From NCBI GenBank assembly GCA_007123395.1, contig SKLD01000262.1, positions 1 to 17,366 on the forward strand: DNA of 17,366 bases, written 5' to 3'. This stretch comes from Opitutales bacterium. Lineage in GTDB: Bacteria; Verrucomicrobiota; Verrucomicrobiia; Opitutales; Oceanipulchritudinaceae. The notes below the pieces were generated by a model. It was not told the origin of the DNA. It worked only from the letters and a program-made list of their open reading frames with translations, and ran no database searches. Shown here piece by piece: positions 1 through 7,333 of this stretch. Position 1 is the stretch's first letter; every line of letters begins with the position of its first letter. The position numbers were made by a program, and so were the translations under genes.

Positions 1-83
1 AATGCTACTGCGCCCCCATTATTTATGAATCCAATTGACGGCTCACCGGTGCTTCGCGAACCGAACGGCCATGAAAGAAGCGA

Positions 84-1334
84 CTATCCGAAAACATCCT
101 TCTTCAAGTCGCGCAGGCTGCACAGCCCGTCCCACACGCCACCCCGCATCGGCCGCGGCGGGGTCTTGCGCTTTCCATACGTCTCTTTGTTCGCCCGCAG
201 CCATGCCTCCATCCATGCCTTGCCCCCGATTACCGCCCCGTCCGTGAGGTAGCGAACACGGCAGCGCAGCAACTGCGCCAACGACAGCTTCCCGCCCTCG
301 CGCTCCACCGCCCAAGCCTTCTCCAACTCCACCACCGCGCCACCGCCACGCCGCGTCCGCGCCGCCTCCCCATACAACAGCTTCCGATACTCCCGCGCCT
401 CCTCCCGCAGTGCCTCCCCGCCGCCCGATCCGTCCGTCGCGCCACAGGAGCCGCGCGCTTCAGCCGCGGACACCTCCATCGTGCCAGCCGTCGCACGGAC
501 CACTCCCTCACCTCCGCTCCCACCCGCATCCGAACCCTGAACCCCGGAACCCTGAACCCCAAAACTGCGAACCCCCGAACCCAACAGCACCAGTCGCCGC
601 AGCAGCACATGCCCTTCCGGCTTCCCCTGCCCCACCGCTTCGCCGTAGCCGCTGAAGCGGTAGTCCTTCGGGTCCTCCACGATCCCCGCGCGCACCGGAT
701 TCAAATCGATATACGCTCCCACCACAGACAACGCCCGGCGCGTCGGCTCCACCAACACACTGCGGAACGGGCCCTCCCACAAGGTACCCAGCCGGCCGTG
801 CTCACGGTTGTAGCGCAGCGAGAAACGCTGCTTCAATATCTTCACAAACATCGGCAGCGACCCCATCCGCCCCAGCAGCAGCGACCGCATCGCCTCGCGC
901 TCCTCCGCCGTGCCCCGCTCCAACGCACCCCGGATCCCCGCCAGCGACAAGGGCTGACGCCCCCGCGAAGGCGGCGCGCCATACAACAGCGCCGAACGCC
1001 GCAGCAACTCCTCGTCGTCGATCTCCCCAAGCTCCCCCGGCACCCGCACCAGCAGATGGAAGTGGTTCTCCATGAAGCAATACGTCAGCACCTCCACCCC
1101 GCAGAAATCCGCCACGCGCCCAAGCAGCTCGCGGAACCCCTCCCGCCGCGTGTCCGTCAACAAACGCGCCCGCCCGTTGATCCGGCTGACCACATGGTAA
1201 TACCCGTCGCACCCCTCCGCCGCGCAAGCCCGCGGCAACCGCCGCACCTTCCCCGGCACACGCCGCGCCACCACTGGATTCCCCGGCGCAACGGCCGCTT
1301 CCCCGCCCCTGTCCGATTCCGATTCCCTGCTCAT
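84..1334 (-). CDS. REP-associated tyrosine transposase (RAYT, Y1_Tnp/IS200-like)
   Basis: Single-strand DNA transposase/nuclease of the HUH Y1 family, which in other bacteria acts on palindromic REP sequences. From the ATG at 1334 it has 416 residues. An opening block YYHVVSRING leads to the metal-binding HUH motif ENHFHLL (His91 and His93), then QRFSLRYNREHG with the likely nucleophilic Tyr175, LWEGPFRSVLVE, and the RAYT signature DLNPVRAGI. It is much longer than classical RAYTs (about 150-250 residues); the extra C-terminal half holds a Gly/Ser-rich linker and an EYRKLLYGEAA segment. An upstream ATG at 1415 would add 27 residues encoded by an A9/C6 homopolymer tract with no family similarity, so I prefer 1334. 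TTGAC-type hexamers precede this start. All motifs needed for activity look intact. Related proteins lie at 6112 and 7334, and a fragment at 2614. Confidence 0.85.
   Translation of the reverse strand: MSRESESDRGGEAAVAPGNPVVARRVPGKVRRLPRACAAEGCDGYYHVVSRINGRARLLTDTRREGFRELLGRVADFCGVEVLTYCFMENHFHLLVRVPGELGEIDDEELLRRSALLYGAPPSRGRQPLSLAGIRGALERGTAEEREAMRSLLLGRMGSLPMFVKILKQRFSLRYNREHGRLGTLWEGPFRSVLVEPTRRALSVVGAYIDLNPVRAGIVEDPKDYRFSGYGEAVGQGKPEGHVLLRRLVLLGSGVRSFGVQGSGVQGSDAGGSGGEGVVRATAGTMEVSAAEARGSCGATDGSGGGEALREEAREYRKLLYGEAARTRRGGGAVVELEKAWAVEREGGKLSLAQLLRCRVRYLTDGAVIGGKAWMEAWLRANKETYGKRKTPPRPMRGGVWDGLCSLRDLKKDVFG
531..583. repeat. Degenerate short-repeat tract inside the RAYT gene
   Basis: Five imperfect copies of a CGAACCC/TGAACCCC-type unit run in tandem, all within the coding frame of the transposase. 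They encode the low-complexity Gly/Ser/Val/Gln linker between the Y1 domain and the C-terminal extension. The tract keeps the frame open, so it probably expanded by slippage and is tolerated as a linker. Confidence 0.6.
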
Positions 1335-2288
1335 GCCGCCCAAACTGACCGGATTTTCTGGTTTGTCAACGTCAATAAACGTTGTTAATAATTTTTTTTT
1401 GGGGGGCCCCATCACCCACCCACCGCATCGGTGGCCTCGCTGAAGCTTCAGCCTACGCCTTCACGCCGCATTCGTGCCTCGCTCCCGTCTTCGCGCTGCG
1501 CGCTACGCCGAGGCACAGTTCAGCCGACGCTCTTCGCCTGCTCCTGAGCGCAGCGAAGTCCCGCCCCAGCGGGATTCTTTTTCCGCCGCAACCAGCGCAA
1601 GCGGAGTTGCGCCCTCCATACGTCGGGTGGGTGCGTGGAGCGGCGCGTTCCGCGGGTTCGGGCCGGACGGCAAGCCGATCCGGCTGCTTTGCGATTTTCG
1701 GGTGCCGAAGTCGGTCAGGCTTTGGAGCGGGGGTGGGCGAAGGTTGCCGGAACTTGCCGATTCCCTCCAAACGCTGACGCGTTCGGCTACTTCCGATTTT
1801 TGGTATTTGCGGTAGTCGGGACAGCTTCAGCACCCGACAGCGATACGGAGGGCATCGCGCGACTGAACGGCCCCCGCCGCCGACACCGCACGCGCCCGAA
1901 CTCCCGCAAAAGCGCCGCTACCGCGGGGAACCGCTCCTGCCCGCGGGCAATTCCCTATGCCCGGGACTTCGACAAATTCAATCGAGTCGTGGTGCCCGAG
2001 CGGGAATGCCGATCTTCCCCGGCTACGCGATTGGGCTTAGATTACGCCCTGCCTATGTCTTTGCGGTATTTGATTTCATCCGGTGAAAGGGGTCGGTATC
2101 CCGCCGGAAAATCTGCAATCGGGAGTGCCCTTTCAGTCAAAGTGAGCCTTGCCCCTGGCCAAAATGACCCCCACGAGAACGCCGTCAGCCATCATCTCAT
2201 GATTCCCCCCTCGCAGAGAGGGAAACCGATGTGCCGCTTCTTTTCGCGAAGTCGGGTGGCGATGAGCCGACTCCGCCGCCCGGTGCTC
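1335..2288. other. Intergenic region without a recognisable gene
   Basis: No ORF here has family similarity that I recognise. A long plus-strand open frame crosses the region but looks non-coding and runs on antisense to the GH28 gene. Visible structure: a T9-G6-C4 homopolymer block at 1392-1410, a perfect 14-nt palindrome at 1439-1452 (GCTGAAGCTTCAGC), a hairpin at 1559-1574, a GCGCAA/TTGCGC inverted repeat near 1600, and TGCCCGCGGGCA near 1940. On the minus strand a possible 36-codon basic ORF (2192-2302) overlaps the end of the small acidic ORF. The density of palindromes suggests accumulated repeat debris. Confidence 0.5.
1559..1583 (+). terminator. Hairpin followed by T-rich run (terminator-like)
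   Basis: A 6-bp stem TCCCGC/GCGGGA with a 4-nt loop is followed by TTCTTTTT. It has the form of a rho-independent terminator reading left to right, but no plus-strand gene precedes it, so it may instead be one unit of a dispersed palindromic repeat. Confidence 0.2.
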
Positions 2289-2456
2289 TCAATCTTCGCC
2301 ATCCGGCGCATCCTCCGGAGCCTGCCCCTCCTCCTCCGTTCCGAGGCGCACCGTCATCGCCTCCGCCCCCGAGGGGAAGACCACTTCCCGCGTCGCATCC
2401 CCGGCGGACACCGGGTGCGTCCCGTATTTTCCTGTGTTATTCATGCGAGCTTCCAT
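2289..2456 (-). CDS. Small acidic protein of unknown function
   Basis: A 55-residue minus-strand ORF. I do not recognise the family. The protein has a short polar N-terminus (MEARMNNTGK), a central stretch with FPSGAEAMTVRLG, and a strongly acidic tail (EEEGQAPEDAPDGED). Third codon positions are almost all G or C, matching genuine genes nearby and unlike random reading of this region, which is the main argument that it is or was coding. The second Met (2444) has GGAAG five nucleotides upstream and may be the true start, giving 51 residues. The start lies just downstream of one copy of the 41-nt direct repeat. It could also be the tail of a decayed larger gene. Confidence 0.35.
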   Translation of the reverse strand: MEARMNNTGKYGTHPVSAGDATREVVFPSGAEAMTVRLGTEEEGQAPEDAPDGED

Positions 2457-2458
2457 AA

Positions 2459-2499
2459 AACTTCATTGGTCATGCGGGTTCGCGGCGGTCAATGGTTTC
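2459..2499. repeat. Direct repeat copy 1
   Basis: About 41 nt starting AACTTCAttggtCATGCGG and ending GGTCaaTGGTTTC. It matches 2693-2734 in the same orientation with scattered mismatches. The two copies flank the RAYT gene fragment. Confidence 0.6.
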
Positions 2500-2613
2500 C
2501 GTTCCACCGGGTTCAGCAAGGCATGCACGAAATGTCGCCACTGGCGCAGCGCGGACGGAGAGCGGACACGGGCTTCGCGGGTGTCGCCGCAAGCGGCACG
2601 GCACCTGTCCGCG

Positions 2614-2655
2614 GCCGCCTCGCCATGCAAAAGCTTCCGATACTCCCGCGGCTCC
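2614..2655 (-). pseudogene. Fragment of a RAYT gene C-terminal region
   Basis: These 42 nt match positions 361-402 of the intact RAYT gene at 38 of 42 positions, including a 19-nt exact block (AGCTTCCGATACTCCCGCG), in the same orientation. On the minus strand the reading is REYRKLLHGEAA, against REYRKLLYGEAA in the intact protein. Similarity fades on both sides and there is no Y1 domain upstream. I read it as the last recognisable piece of a deleted or eroded RAYT copy. It sits between two direct repeats. Confidence 0.65.
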
Positions 2656-2692
2656 GCCGTGGCCGGGGACAGAAATGTTCCCTCTCCGATGT

Positions 2693-2734
2693 AACTTCAC
2701 GGATTATGCGGATTCGCGGGTGGTCGGTGGTTTC
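2693..2734. repeat. Direct repeat copy 2
   Basis: Partner of 2459-2499: AACTTCAcggatTATGCGG through GGTCggTGGTTTC, same orientation, about 235 nt apart start to start. The copies have diverged, so the duplication is not recent. Confidence 0.6.
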
Positions 2735-2762
2735 ATTTTATGTGGAATCTGCCGCCGCTGCC

Positions 2763-2789
2763 AAAAAAGCCACCCGCCGGACGCGGGTG
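2763..2789 (-). terminator. Rho-independent terminator of the GH28 gene
   Basis: Read on the minus strand: stem CACCCGC, loop GTCCG, stem GCGGGTG, then GC and six T residues. It begins seven nucleotides after the TGA of the GH28 gene, the expected place for an intrinsic terminator. Confidence 0.85.
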
Positions 2790-2795
2790 CAATCG

Positions 2796-4283
2796 TCAGG
2801 AAAGCCCGTGGATGCGGCTCGCCGCATCGGCGTCGAGGGCGGGATGGCCCGCTTCGCTGGCGGCGAGGCGGGGTCCGCGGATGGCGACCTCGGCATCGCG
2901 CGCCCAGAGGACGTGGAAGGGCACGCGGCGGGTGCCCGCGCGGATCGCCTCCTCGTGGCCCCGCCAAAACGACGACCAGTTCCGGTTGTCGGAGGCGAAG
3001 AGACGCCACTCCCCGACAGGAAACACGGGCCAGCGCAGACGGAGACCATCGATTTCAATATCGCGCGCATGTTGGATGACAAAAGCCGCCCGCGCGGATC
3101 GGGCATCGGCGTAATCGCCCGGAATAAAACTCGTCGTCGGCGCGTCGCGGAAGGGCGCCGGGTCATCGAGCACCGGATAACGCACGCGAAGGTCGGAGAA
3201 ACACACGGACTCCACCGGACAGTCGGGCTTTCCGACGATATGAATGCGCCCATCGGTGGTGATATCCAGTCCGGAAAAGGAAATATCGCGGATGACACTC
3301 GATTTCTTGAGGGGGCGGTCGAGGCCGTGGTGCGGGTGGTCCTCCGAAAGAAGATCTTTGAAAATATTCGGTCGGTCGAGACAGATGATTTCAATGGCCC
3401 GGTTGGGGGTGAATCCGCCGTCCGTCGACCCTGTGATGTTGGAAAACCGGATGCGTTCGATCGTCGCGCCTTCAATGGCGCGGAGATCGACGAGGCGCGT
3501 GCAGCGGGGCACGAGCACATTTGTCACGACGATGTCGCGGAAGTCCTCGCGCGACTCGTAACCGATGCGGATCCCGACACAGGATGTGCGGAGAATGCAA
3601 TCGGAGATGGCGACACGCTCACATGCGCGCGACAATTCGCTTGTTTTCAGAGCGATGGCATCGTCGCCGCAGGCAATATCACAGCCATGGATGATGGCAT
3701 CCTGACAGCCGGTGAGGTCGATGCCGTCGCCGTTGGGGGCGAAAAGGGAATTGCGGATGGTGATGCCTTCGATGCGGATGTGGTCGCAGTCGTGCCCGTG
3801 CAGCGTCCATCCCGGTGAATCCTCGATGCGCACGCCCTCCACAAGGGCATGGCGGCACCGCACCCATTCGATCATCGGGCTGGGCCGCGAAAATTTTCTC
3901 GGGGTCCAGAAGGTCCACTCGTTCGCCCGCTCCTTCTCCCAAAAGCGGGGACCATTGCCGTTGATCGTTCCGCGGCCGGTGATCGCCACGTCTTCGCAAT
4001 CCGCCGCATGGATGAAATGCCATGGTGTTATATCGTCGTGGTGCCCCCAAACATGCCGAGTGTAGTGCGCGATATCCGGCGAGCCAAGGAGCACCGCACC
4101 TTCTTCCAGATGCAGGGTCACGCGCGACTTCATCTCGATTGTGCCGGCCAGAAAGGTGCCCTGCGGCACAATGACCCGCCCGCCTCCGCCGCCCGCAAGC
4201 TCATCGATGATCGCGTTGATGACACCATGGTTGAGAGTCTTTCCATCTCCGGAGGCCCCGCGCTCTGTGATCACAATATCCAT
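2796..4283 (-). CDS. Glycoside hydrolase family 28 (polygalacturonase-like)
   Basis: Right-handed beta-helix glycosidase of the pectin-degrading GH28 family, expected to hydrolyse galacturonosyl or related links in pectin-type polymers. From the ATG at 4283 it has 495 residues. The N-terminus ITERGASGDGKTLNHGVINA is the typical opening of the family. The catalytic region carries NGDGIDLTGC, then CGDDAIALK (the paired Asp), then TSCVGIRIGYES, where many family members have a G-H-G motif; the His is not obvious here. No signal peptide is visible, so it may act in the cytoplasm on imported oligosaccharides. A GTG nine nucleotides upstream (4292) is possible, but the ATG has GTGGGAA in front and fits better. 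It is a single-gene unit ending in a terminator. The exact substrate cannot be read from the sequence. Confidence 0.88.
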   Translation of the reverse strand: MDIVITERGASGDGKTLNHGVINAIIDELAGGGGGRVIVPQGTFLAGTIEMKSRVTLHLEEGAVLLGSPDIAHYTRHVWGHHDDITPWHFIHAADCEDVAITGRGTINGNGPRFWEKERANEWTFWTPRKFSRPSPMIEWVRCRHALVEGVRIEDSPGWTLHGHDCDHIRIEGITIRNSLFAPNGDGIDLTGCQDAIIHGCDIACGDDAIALKTSELSRACERVAISDCILRTSCVGIRIGYESREDFRDIVVTNVLVPRCTRLVDLRAIEGATIERIRFSNITGSTDGGFTPNRAIEIICLDRPNIFKDLLSEDHPHHGLDRPLKKSSVIRDISFSGLDITTDGRIHIVGKPDCPVESVCFSDLRVRYPVLDDPAPFRDAPTTSFIPGDYADARSARAAFVIQHARDIEIDGLRLRWPVFPVGEWRLFASDNRNWSSFWRGHEEAIRAGTRRVPFHVLWARDAEVAIRGPRLAASEAGHPALDADAASRIHGLS

Positions 4284-4606
4284 GGTTCCCACTCTTGGCA
4301 GAGAGACGTCGCCATGTCACGGTCGGAACGAGCAAGGCGCCTCGTTTTCCCATTCCCACCGTGAAACACGGCATCGGCAGAGGCAGCCGCTTTCAGCGCC
4401 GCGTCTCCGAAGAACACGACCTTCGCGCTTGGCACCAAGGAACTTTCCTCAAGCGAAAACCTCACCGGGCGGGAAGAGAGACTTTTGTGGGGCTTGCTGA
4501 CGATCAGCGGACGTCGGAGGTACCCGATCCGGTCAAAATGATTTAACGTTGTTTGTAATTCTCCGGGGGATACCGGGAGATCACCGGTGCGCCTGGGACG
4601 CAATGT
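4284..4606. other. Intergenic region between divergent genes
   Basis: This separates the GH28 gene (minus) from the sugar dehydrogenase (plus) and must hold the GH28 promoter, which I cannot pinpoint. A minus-strand open frame (4271-4615, 114 codons) covers most of it and runs into the GH28 start, but has no family features. The stretch AACGTTGTTTGTAATT at 4545-4560 resembles AACGTTGTTAATAATT at 1378-1393 beside the RAYT gene, and both are followed by a G run. CTCCGGGGG-ATA-CCGGGAG around 4561-4580 can form a small hairpin. Confidence 0.4.
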
Positions 4607-4634
4607 TTGCGACAACGAAAAAAGGGTCTATAGT
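4607..4634 (+). promoter_or_regulatory. Predicted sigma70-type promoter giving a leaderless mRNA
   Basis: TTGCGA (4607-4612), a 16-nt spacer, then TATAGT (4629-4634). The -10 hexamer ends five nucleotides before the ATG at 4640, so transcription would start at or next to the A of the start codon and leave no room for a ribosome binding site. None is visible upstream of this ATG. Confidence 0.5.
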
Positions 4635-4639
4635 GCACC

Positions 4640-6058
4640 ATGGCTTATTCGAAATCCACCCGACTGCTCCTGCTCACTATGTTGCCCTTCGGTCCCGCGT
4701 TGGCGGACACCTTTGAAACCGAGAGCACTGACATCCGCGTCGCCGAGGTCACCGGCGGTCTCCAGAATCCGTGGGGCTTTGTCTTTCTAACGGAGGGCGA
4801 CGTGCTCCTGACGGAGCGGCCCGGCCGCCTGCGGCTGTGGGACGGCGAAGAACTCCATACGGTGGAAGGTGTGCCGCCGGTGGAGGCGACTGGCCAAGGA
4901 GGTATGCTCGACGTGGCTCTGCACCCGGATTTCGCGGACAACCGTCTCGTCTACCTGACCCACAGCGCGGCCTATGACGGCGGCGTTGGCACGGTCGTGA
5001 CGCGGGGGCGCCTCGACGCGGAAGCGCGCATTCTCGAGGAAGTGGAGACGATTTACCGCATGCCCGCGCCGGGCGGCGGCGGGCAGCATTTCGGCAGCCG
5101 CATGGCCTTTGACGCGGAGGGCTATCTCTTCGTCTCCGTGGGCGACCGGGGCAATCGCCACGCCGCCCAGGACCTCGGTCGCGCGGAGGGCACCCTCCTC
5201 CGTCTCCACGACAACGGATCCATCCCTGCCGACAATCCTTTCACGGACGATCCCGACGCTCTGGACGAGATCTGGTCGTACGGACACCGCAACGCGCAGG
5301 GCCTTTTCTACGACTTTGAGACCGGCATCCTCTGGCAGCACGAACACGGGCCGCGGGGCGGCGACACCCTCAACGCCATCACGCGCGGGGCCAACTACGG
5401 ATGGCCCGTCGCCACCTACGGCGATGAATACGGCAGCGGCGTTGAGATCGGTGATCTGCCGCACGAGCGCGAGGACATTGAGAACCCCTTCGCCTACTGG
5501 GTGCCCACGTCGATCGCGCCCTCCGGGCTCACGCTTTACCGGGGGCATGCCCTTCCCCACTGGCGCGGACAGATCTTCCTCGGCACCCTCGCGCAGCAGC
5601 ACATCCGCCGCCTCGTGTTCGACGACGCGGGCGTCGTCCACGAAGAGGAAATTCTGCGCGGCGAGTTCGGACGCATCCGCGACATCCGCACCGGTCCCGA
5701 CGACCTGCTCTACTTTGTGACCGATCAAAATCCGGGCGGTTTGTACCGTATCGAACCCGCCGAAGTCTCGTGGTGGTTCGGTCTGCCCGCAACGGGCGGC
5801 TGGCGCGCGAGCGGCGAGGCCGACGCGGGCGGCGACATCGGCTGGCTTTACGATGGGTACTGGCCATGGGTCGCCCTTGCGCGGCTCGGCGGCGAGCCGT
5901 GGCTGTGGGTAGCGGAAGCCCAGTCCACCCCGGAAGCGATCACCGCATATCGTGCCGCGGACGCTGACGGCAACGGCTCATGGATCCATCTGCGCACGGA
6001 GGAAGGCTGGTATTTCGATTACAGCGAGGAAAACTGGTATCCGCTGCCGGGGTCGTGA
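4640..6058 (+). CDS. Secreted PQQ-dependent sugar dehydrogenase with Trp-rich C-terminal tail
   Basis: Six-bladed beta-propeller of the soluble aldose sugar dehydrogenase family (GSDH domain), which oxidises sugars to lactones using pyrroloquinoline quinone in the periplasm. A signal peptide covers residues 1-22 (cut likely after ALA). Family landmarks run from NPWGFVFL (about 43) through TGQGGMLDVALHPDF (84-98), GGQHFGSRMAFD with the probable catalytic base His150, SVGDRGNRHAAQ, the PQQ-contacting GHRNAQG (215-221) and EHGPRGGD (235-242), to NYGWP. From about residue 376 a tail of 97 residues holds 11 Trp with repeated GWLYD/PWLWV/GWYFDY patterns. It is absent from classical family members and resembles C-terminal modules I associate with verrucomicrobial secreted proteins. 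No PQQ synthesis genes are in the window. The transcript is probably leaderless. Confidence 0.9.
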   Translation: MAYSKSTRLLLLTMLPFGPALADTFETESTDIRVAEVTGGLQNPWGFVFLTEGDVLLTERPGRLRLWDGEELHTVEGVPPVEATGQGGMLDVALHPDFADNRLVYLTHSAAYDGGVGTVVTRGRLDAEARILEEVETIYRMPAPGGGGQHFGSRMAFDAEGYLFVSVGDRGNRHAAQDLGRAEGTLLRLHDNGSIPADNPFTDDPDALDEIWSYGHRNAQGLFYDFETGILWQHEHGPRGGDTLNAITRGANYGWPVATYGDEYGSGVEIGDLPHEREDIENPFAYWVPTSIAPSGLTLYRGHALPHWRGQIFLGTLAQQHIRRLVFDDAGVVHEEEILRGEFGRIRDIRTGPDDLLYFVTDQNPGGLYRIEPAEVSWWFGLPATGGWRASGEADAGGDIGWLYDGYWPWVALARLGGEPWLWVAEAQSTPEAITAYRAADADGNGSWIHLRTEEGWYFDYSEENWYPLPGS

Positions 6059-6067
6059 TCGAAGCGC

Positions 6068-6083
6068 AATTCCGGTTGCCTCC
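6068..6083 (+). promoter_or_regulatory. Conserved upstream motif, copy 1
   Basis: AATTCCGGTTGCCTCC starts exactly 44 nt before the ATG at 6112. The same motif with one change lies 44 nt before the ATG of the second paralogue. Equal spacing suggests an operator or promoter element kept through the gene duplication, though shared descent alone could explain it. Confidence 0.5.
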
Positions 6084-6111
6084 GGCGCAGGACATCCGAT
6101 AAACCGGAACC

Positions 6112-7140
6112 ATGCGCAAGTATAACGCGAGGCGTGTTCTGGTCAGGGGCGAAGCCGTCTATTACACCACGGGCAGGCTCCTGCCCGAAGCACCGGCATT
6201 TGATCCGCAAGCGCTCGGCGCCGTAACGTCAGTCCTCCAACGGTGCGCTGCTTTCAGCGGTGTTGAGTTGTACACTTTTTTCGTCGAACCCCGCGGTTAC
6301 AGTGCGCTGCTTCGCGTCGCTCCGGAGCAAAAACGGGTGACCGACGAAGAACTGCTACGGCGCGCGGGCATGATCTATTCCAAGAAGGTGAACAGGTACC
6401 GGGACGAAATGAGCCCCGAAAGCATAGCGCGGATCCTTGAAGGCGGCGGCGCCAAAGCGAGAAAACTCCGCCGCGAACTGACCTCCCGCATGGCCGATCT
6501 GTCCGTCTTTGAACGCACCTTTCGCCAGCGCGCGACGCTTTGGTACAACCGGCACCACACGGAGATCGGCCCGATGTGGTGCAATCCGTTCACAAGCGTG
6601 CTTGTCGAGAACCACCCCGCCGTGCGCGCGCTTGTGGGCGCGTATATCGACCTCGCGCCGGTGCGCGCGGGACTCGCCTCCGCGCCCGAGCACTACCCGT
6701 GGTGCGGCTTCGGCGCAGCCGCCAGTGGCAGCGACGCCGCCATGGAAGCCTTGGCGCGAATGGCCGGGCCGGACCTGACGCCTGCCGCCTCCCTCGGGCG
6801 CTACCGCACGCTTATGCAACTTTGGGGCCCGTATCCGGATCCCACGCCCGACGCTTTGCGCGCCGCCGCCGATCTCCCGCTGCCCGCCGAACCCGCGCTC
6901 TTCGCCCGCAGCCACCTGACGATGGAGAACGGCGGAGCCATCGGCAGGCCCGCATTCATTGCCCGTCAGTTGAAGATCAACGGCTTCCGACGACGCCGGA
7001 CGCCGCCGCCGGGTTTCACCGCGCCGGAAAGCCCGGTGCGGATCACGCACATGCGCACTCCGAACCCCGCCCATGGGCGCCCGCGAAGCCTGCACCGCGT
7101 TGTGCCGCCTGCTTACGCCGCCAACAGCACAACCCATTAG
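6112..7140 (+). CDS. RAYT-like protein lacking the HUH motif (paralogue 1)
   Basis: A 342-residue relative of the RAYT at 84-1334. Aligned by eye: FSGVELYTFFVEPRGYSALLRV matches FCGVEVLTYCFMENHFHLLVRV, so both metal-binding His are gone (HFH becomes GYS at residues 62-64). The nucleophile position is still Tyr (QRATLWYNRHH), and PFTSVLVE plus AYIDLAPVRAGL match PFRSVLVE and AYIDLNPVRAGI, with the signature Asn changed to Ala. A C-terminal region of about 130 residues (GRYRTLMQLWGPYP, ALFARS, SPVRITHMR) is shared only with the neighbouring paralogue. The reading frame is clean with high GC3, so this is a maintained gene and not a decaying transposase. It probably binds DNA without cleaving it. 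It starts 53 nt after the sugar dehydrogenase; GGAACC precedes the ATG. Confidence 0.8.
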   Translation: MRKYNARRVLVRGEAVYYTTGRLLPEAPAFDPQALGAVTSVLQRCAAFSGVELYTFFVEPRGYSALLRVAPEQKRVTDEELLRRAGMIYSKKVNRYRDEMSPESIARILEGGGAKARKLRRELTSRMADLSVFERTFRQRATLWYNRHHTEIGPMWCNPFTSVLVENHPAVRALVGAYIDLAPVRAGLASAPEHYPWCGFGAAASGSDAAMEALARMAGPDLTPAASLGRYRTLMQLWGPYPDPTPDALRAAADLPLPAEPALFARSHLTMENGGAIGRPAFIARQLKINGFRRRRTPPPGFTAPESPVRITHMRTPNPAHGRPRSLHRVVPPAYAANSTTH

Positions 7141-7289
7141 CCGCAATGGCACCCGGACACGGATGAGTCCAATGCCTACGAACTTGCCAACGGCATTTAC
7201 GGTCTGAAAACACCCGTTCCCGCAGGCCCGCACCTTGCGATTGACCGAATTCCACGGCGCATGGGCACCCACCGTGCTCCAGTTCGTGT

Positions 7290-7305
7290 AATTGCGGTTG
7301 CCTCC
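7290..7305 (+). promoter_or_regulatory. Conserved upstream motif, copy 2
   Basis: AATTGCGGTTGCCTCC lies 44 nt before the ATG at 7334, matching copy 1 at 15 of 16 positions. The sequence nearer the ATG is also partly shared (GGAAACCATG against GGAACCATG). The rest of the 193-nt spacer between the two paralogues shows no recognisable feature. Confidence 0.5.
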
Positions 7306-7333
7306 ACCGCCGTGAGGCCGATGATTGGAAACC

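Noticed and set aside
1335..1415. Longer start (ATG 1415) for the RAYT gene
   Set aside because: The added residues are encoded by a homopolymer block, and the ATG at 1334 has promoter-like TTGAC hexamers upstream.
1635..3818. 727-codon plus-strand open frame
   Set aside because: Its 3' kilobase is antisense to the well-supported GH28 gene, and the rest has no family features. High GC explains the lack of stops.
4271..4615. 114-codon minus-strand ORF upstream of GH28
   Set aside because: No recognisable motif, it overlaps the GH28 start in another frame and covers the likely promoter region of both divergent genes.
7141..7333. Possible coding remnant between the RAYT-like paralogues
   Set aside because: A short open frame reads NAYELANGIYG, but no family is recognisable and the frame runs into the next gene out of register.
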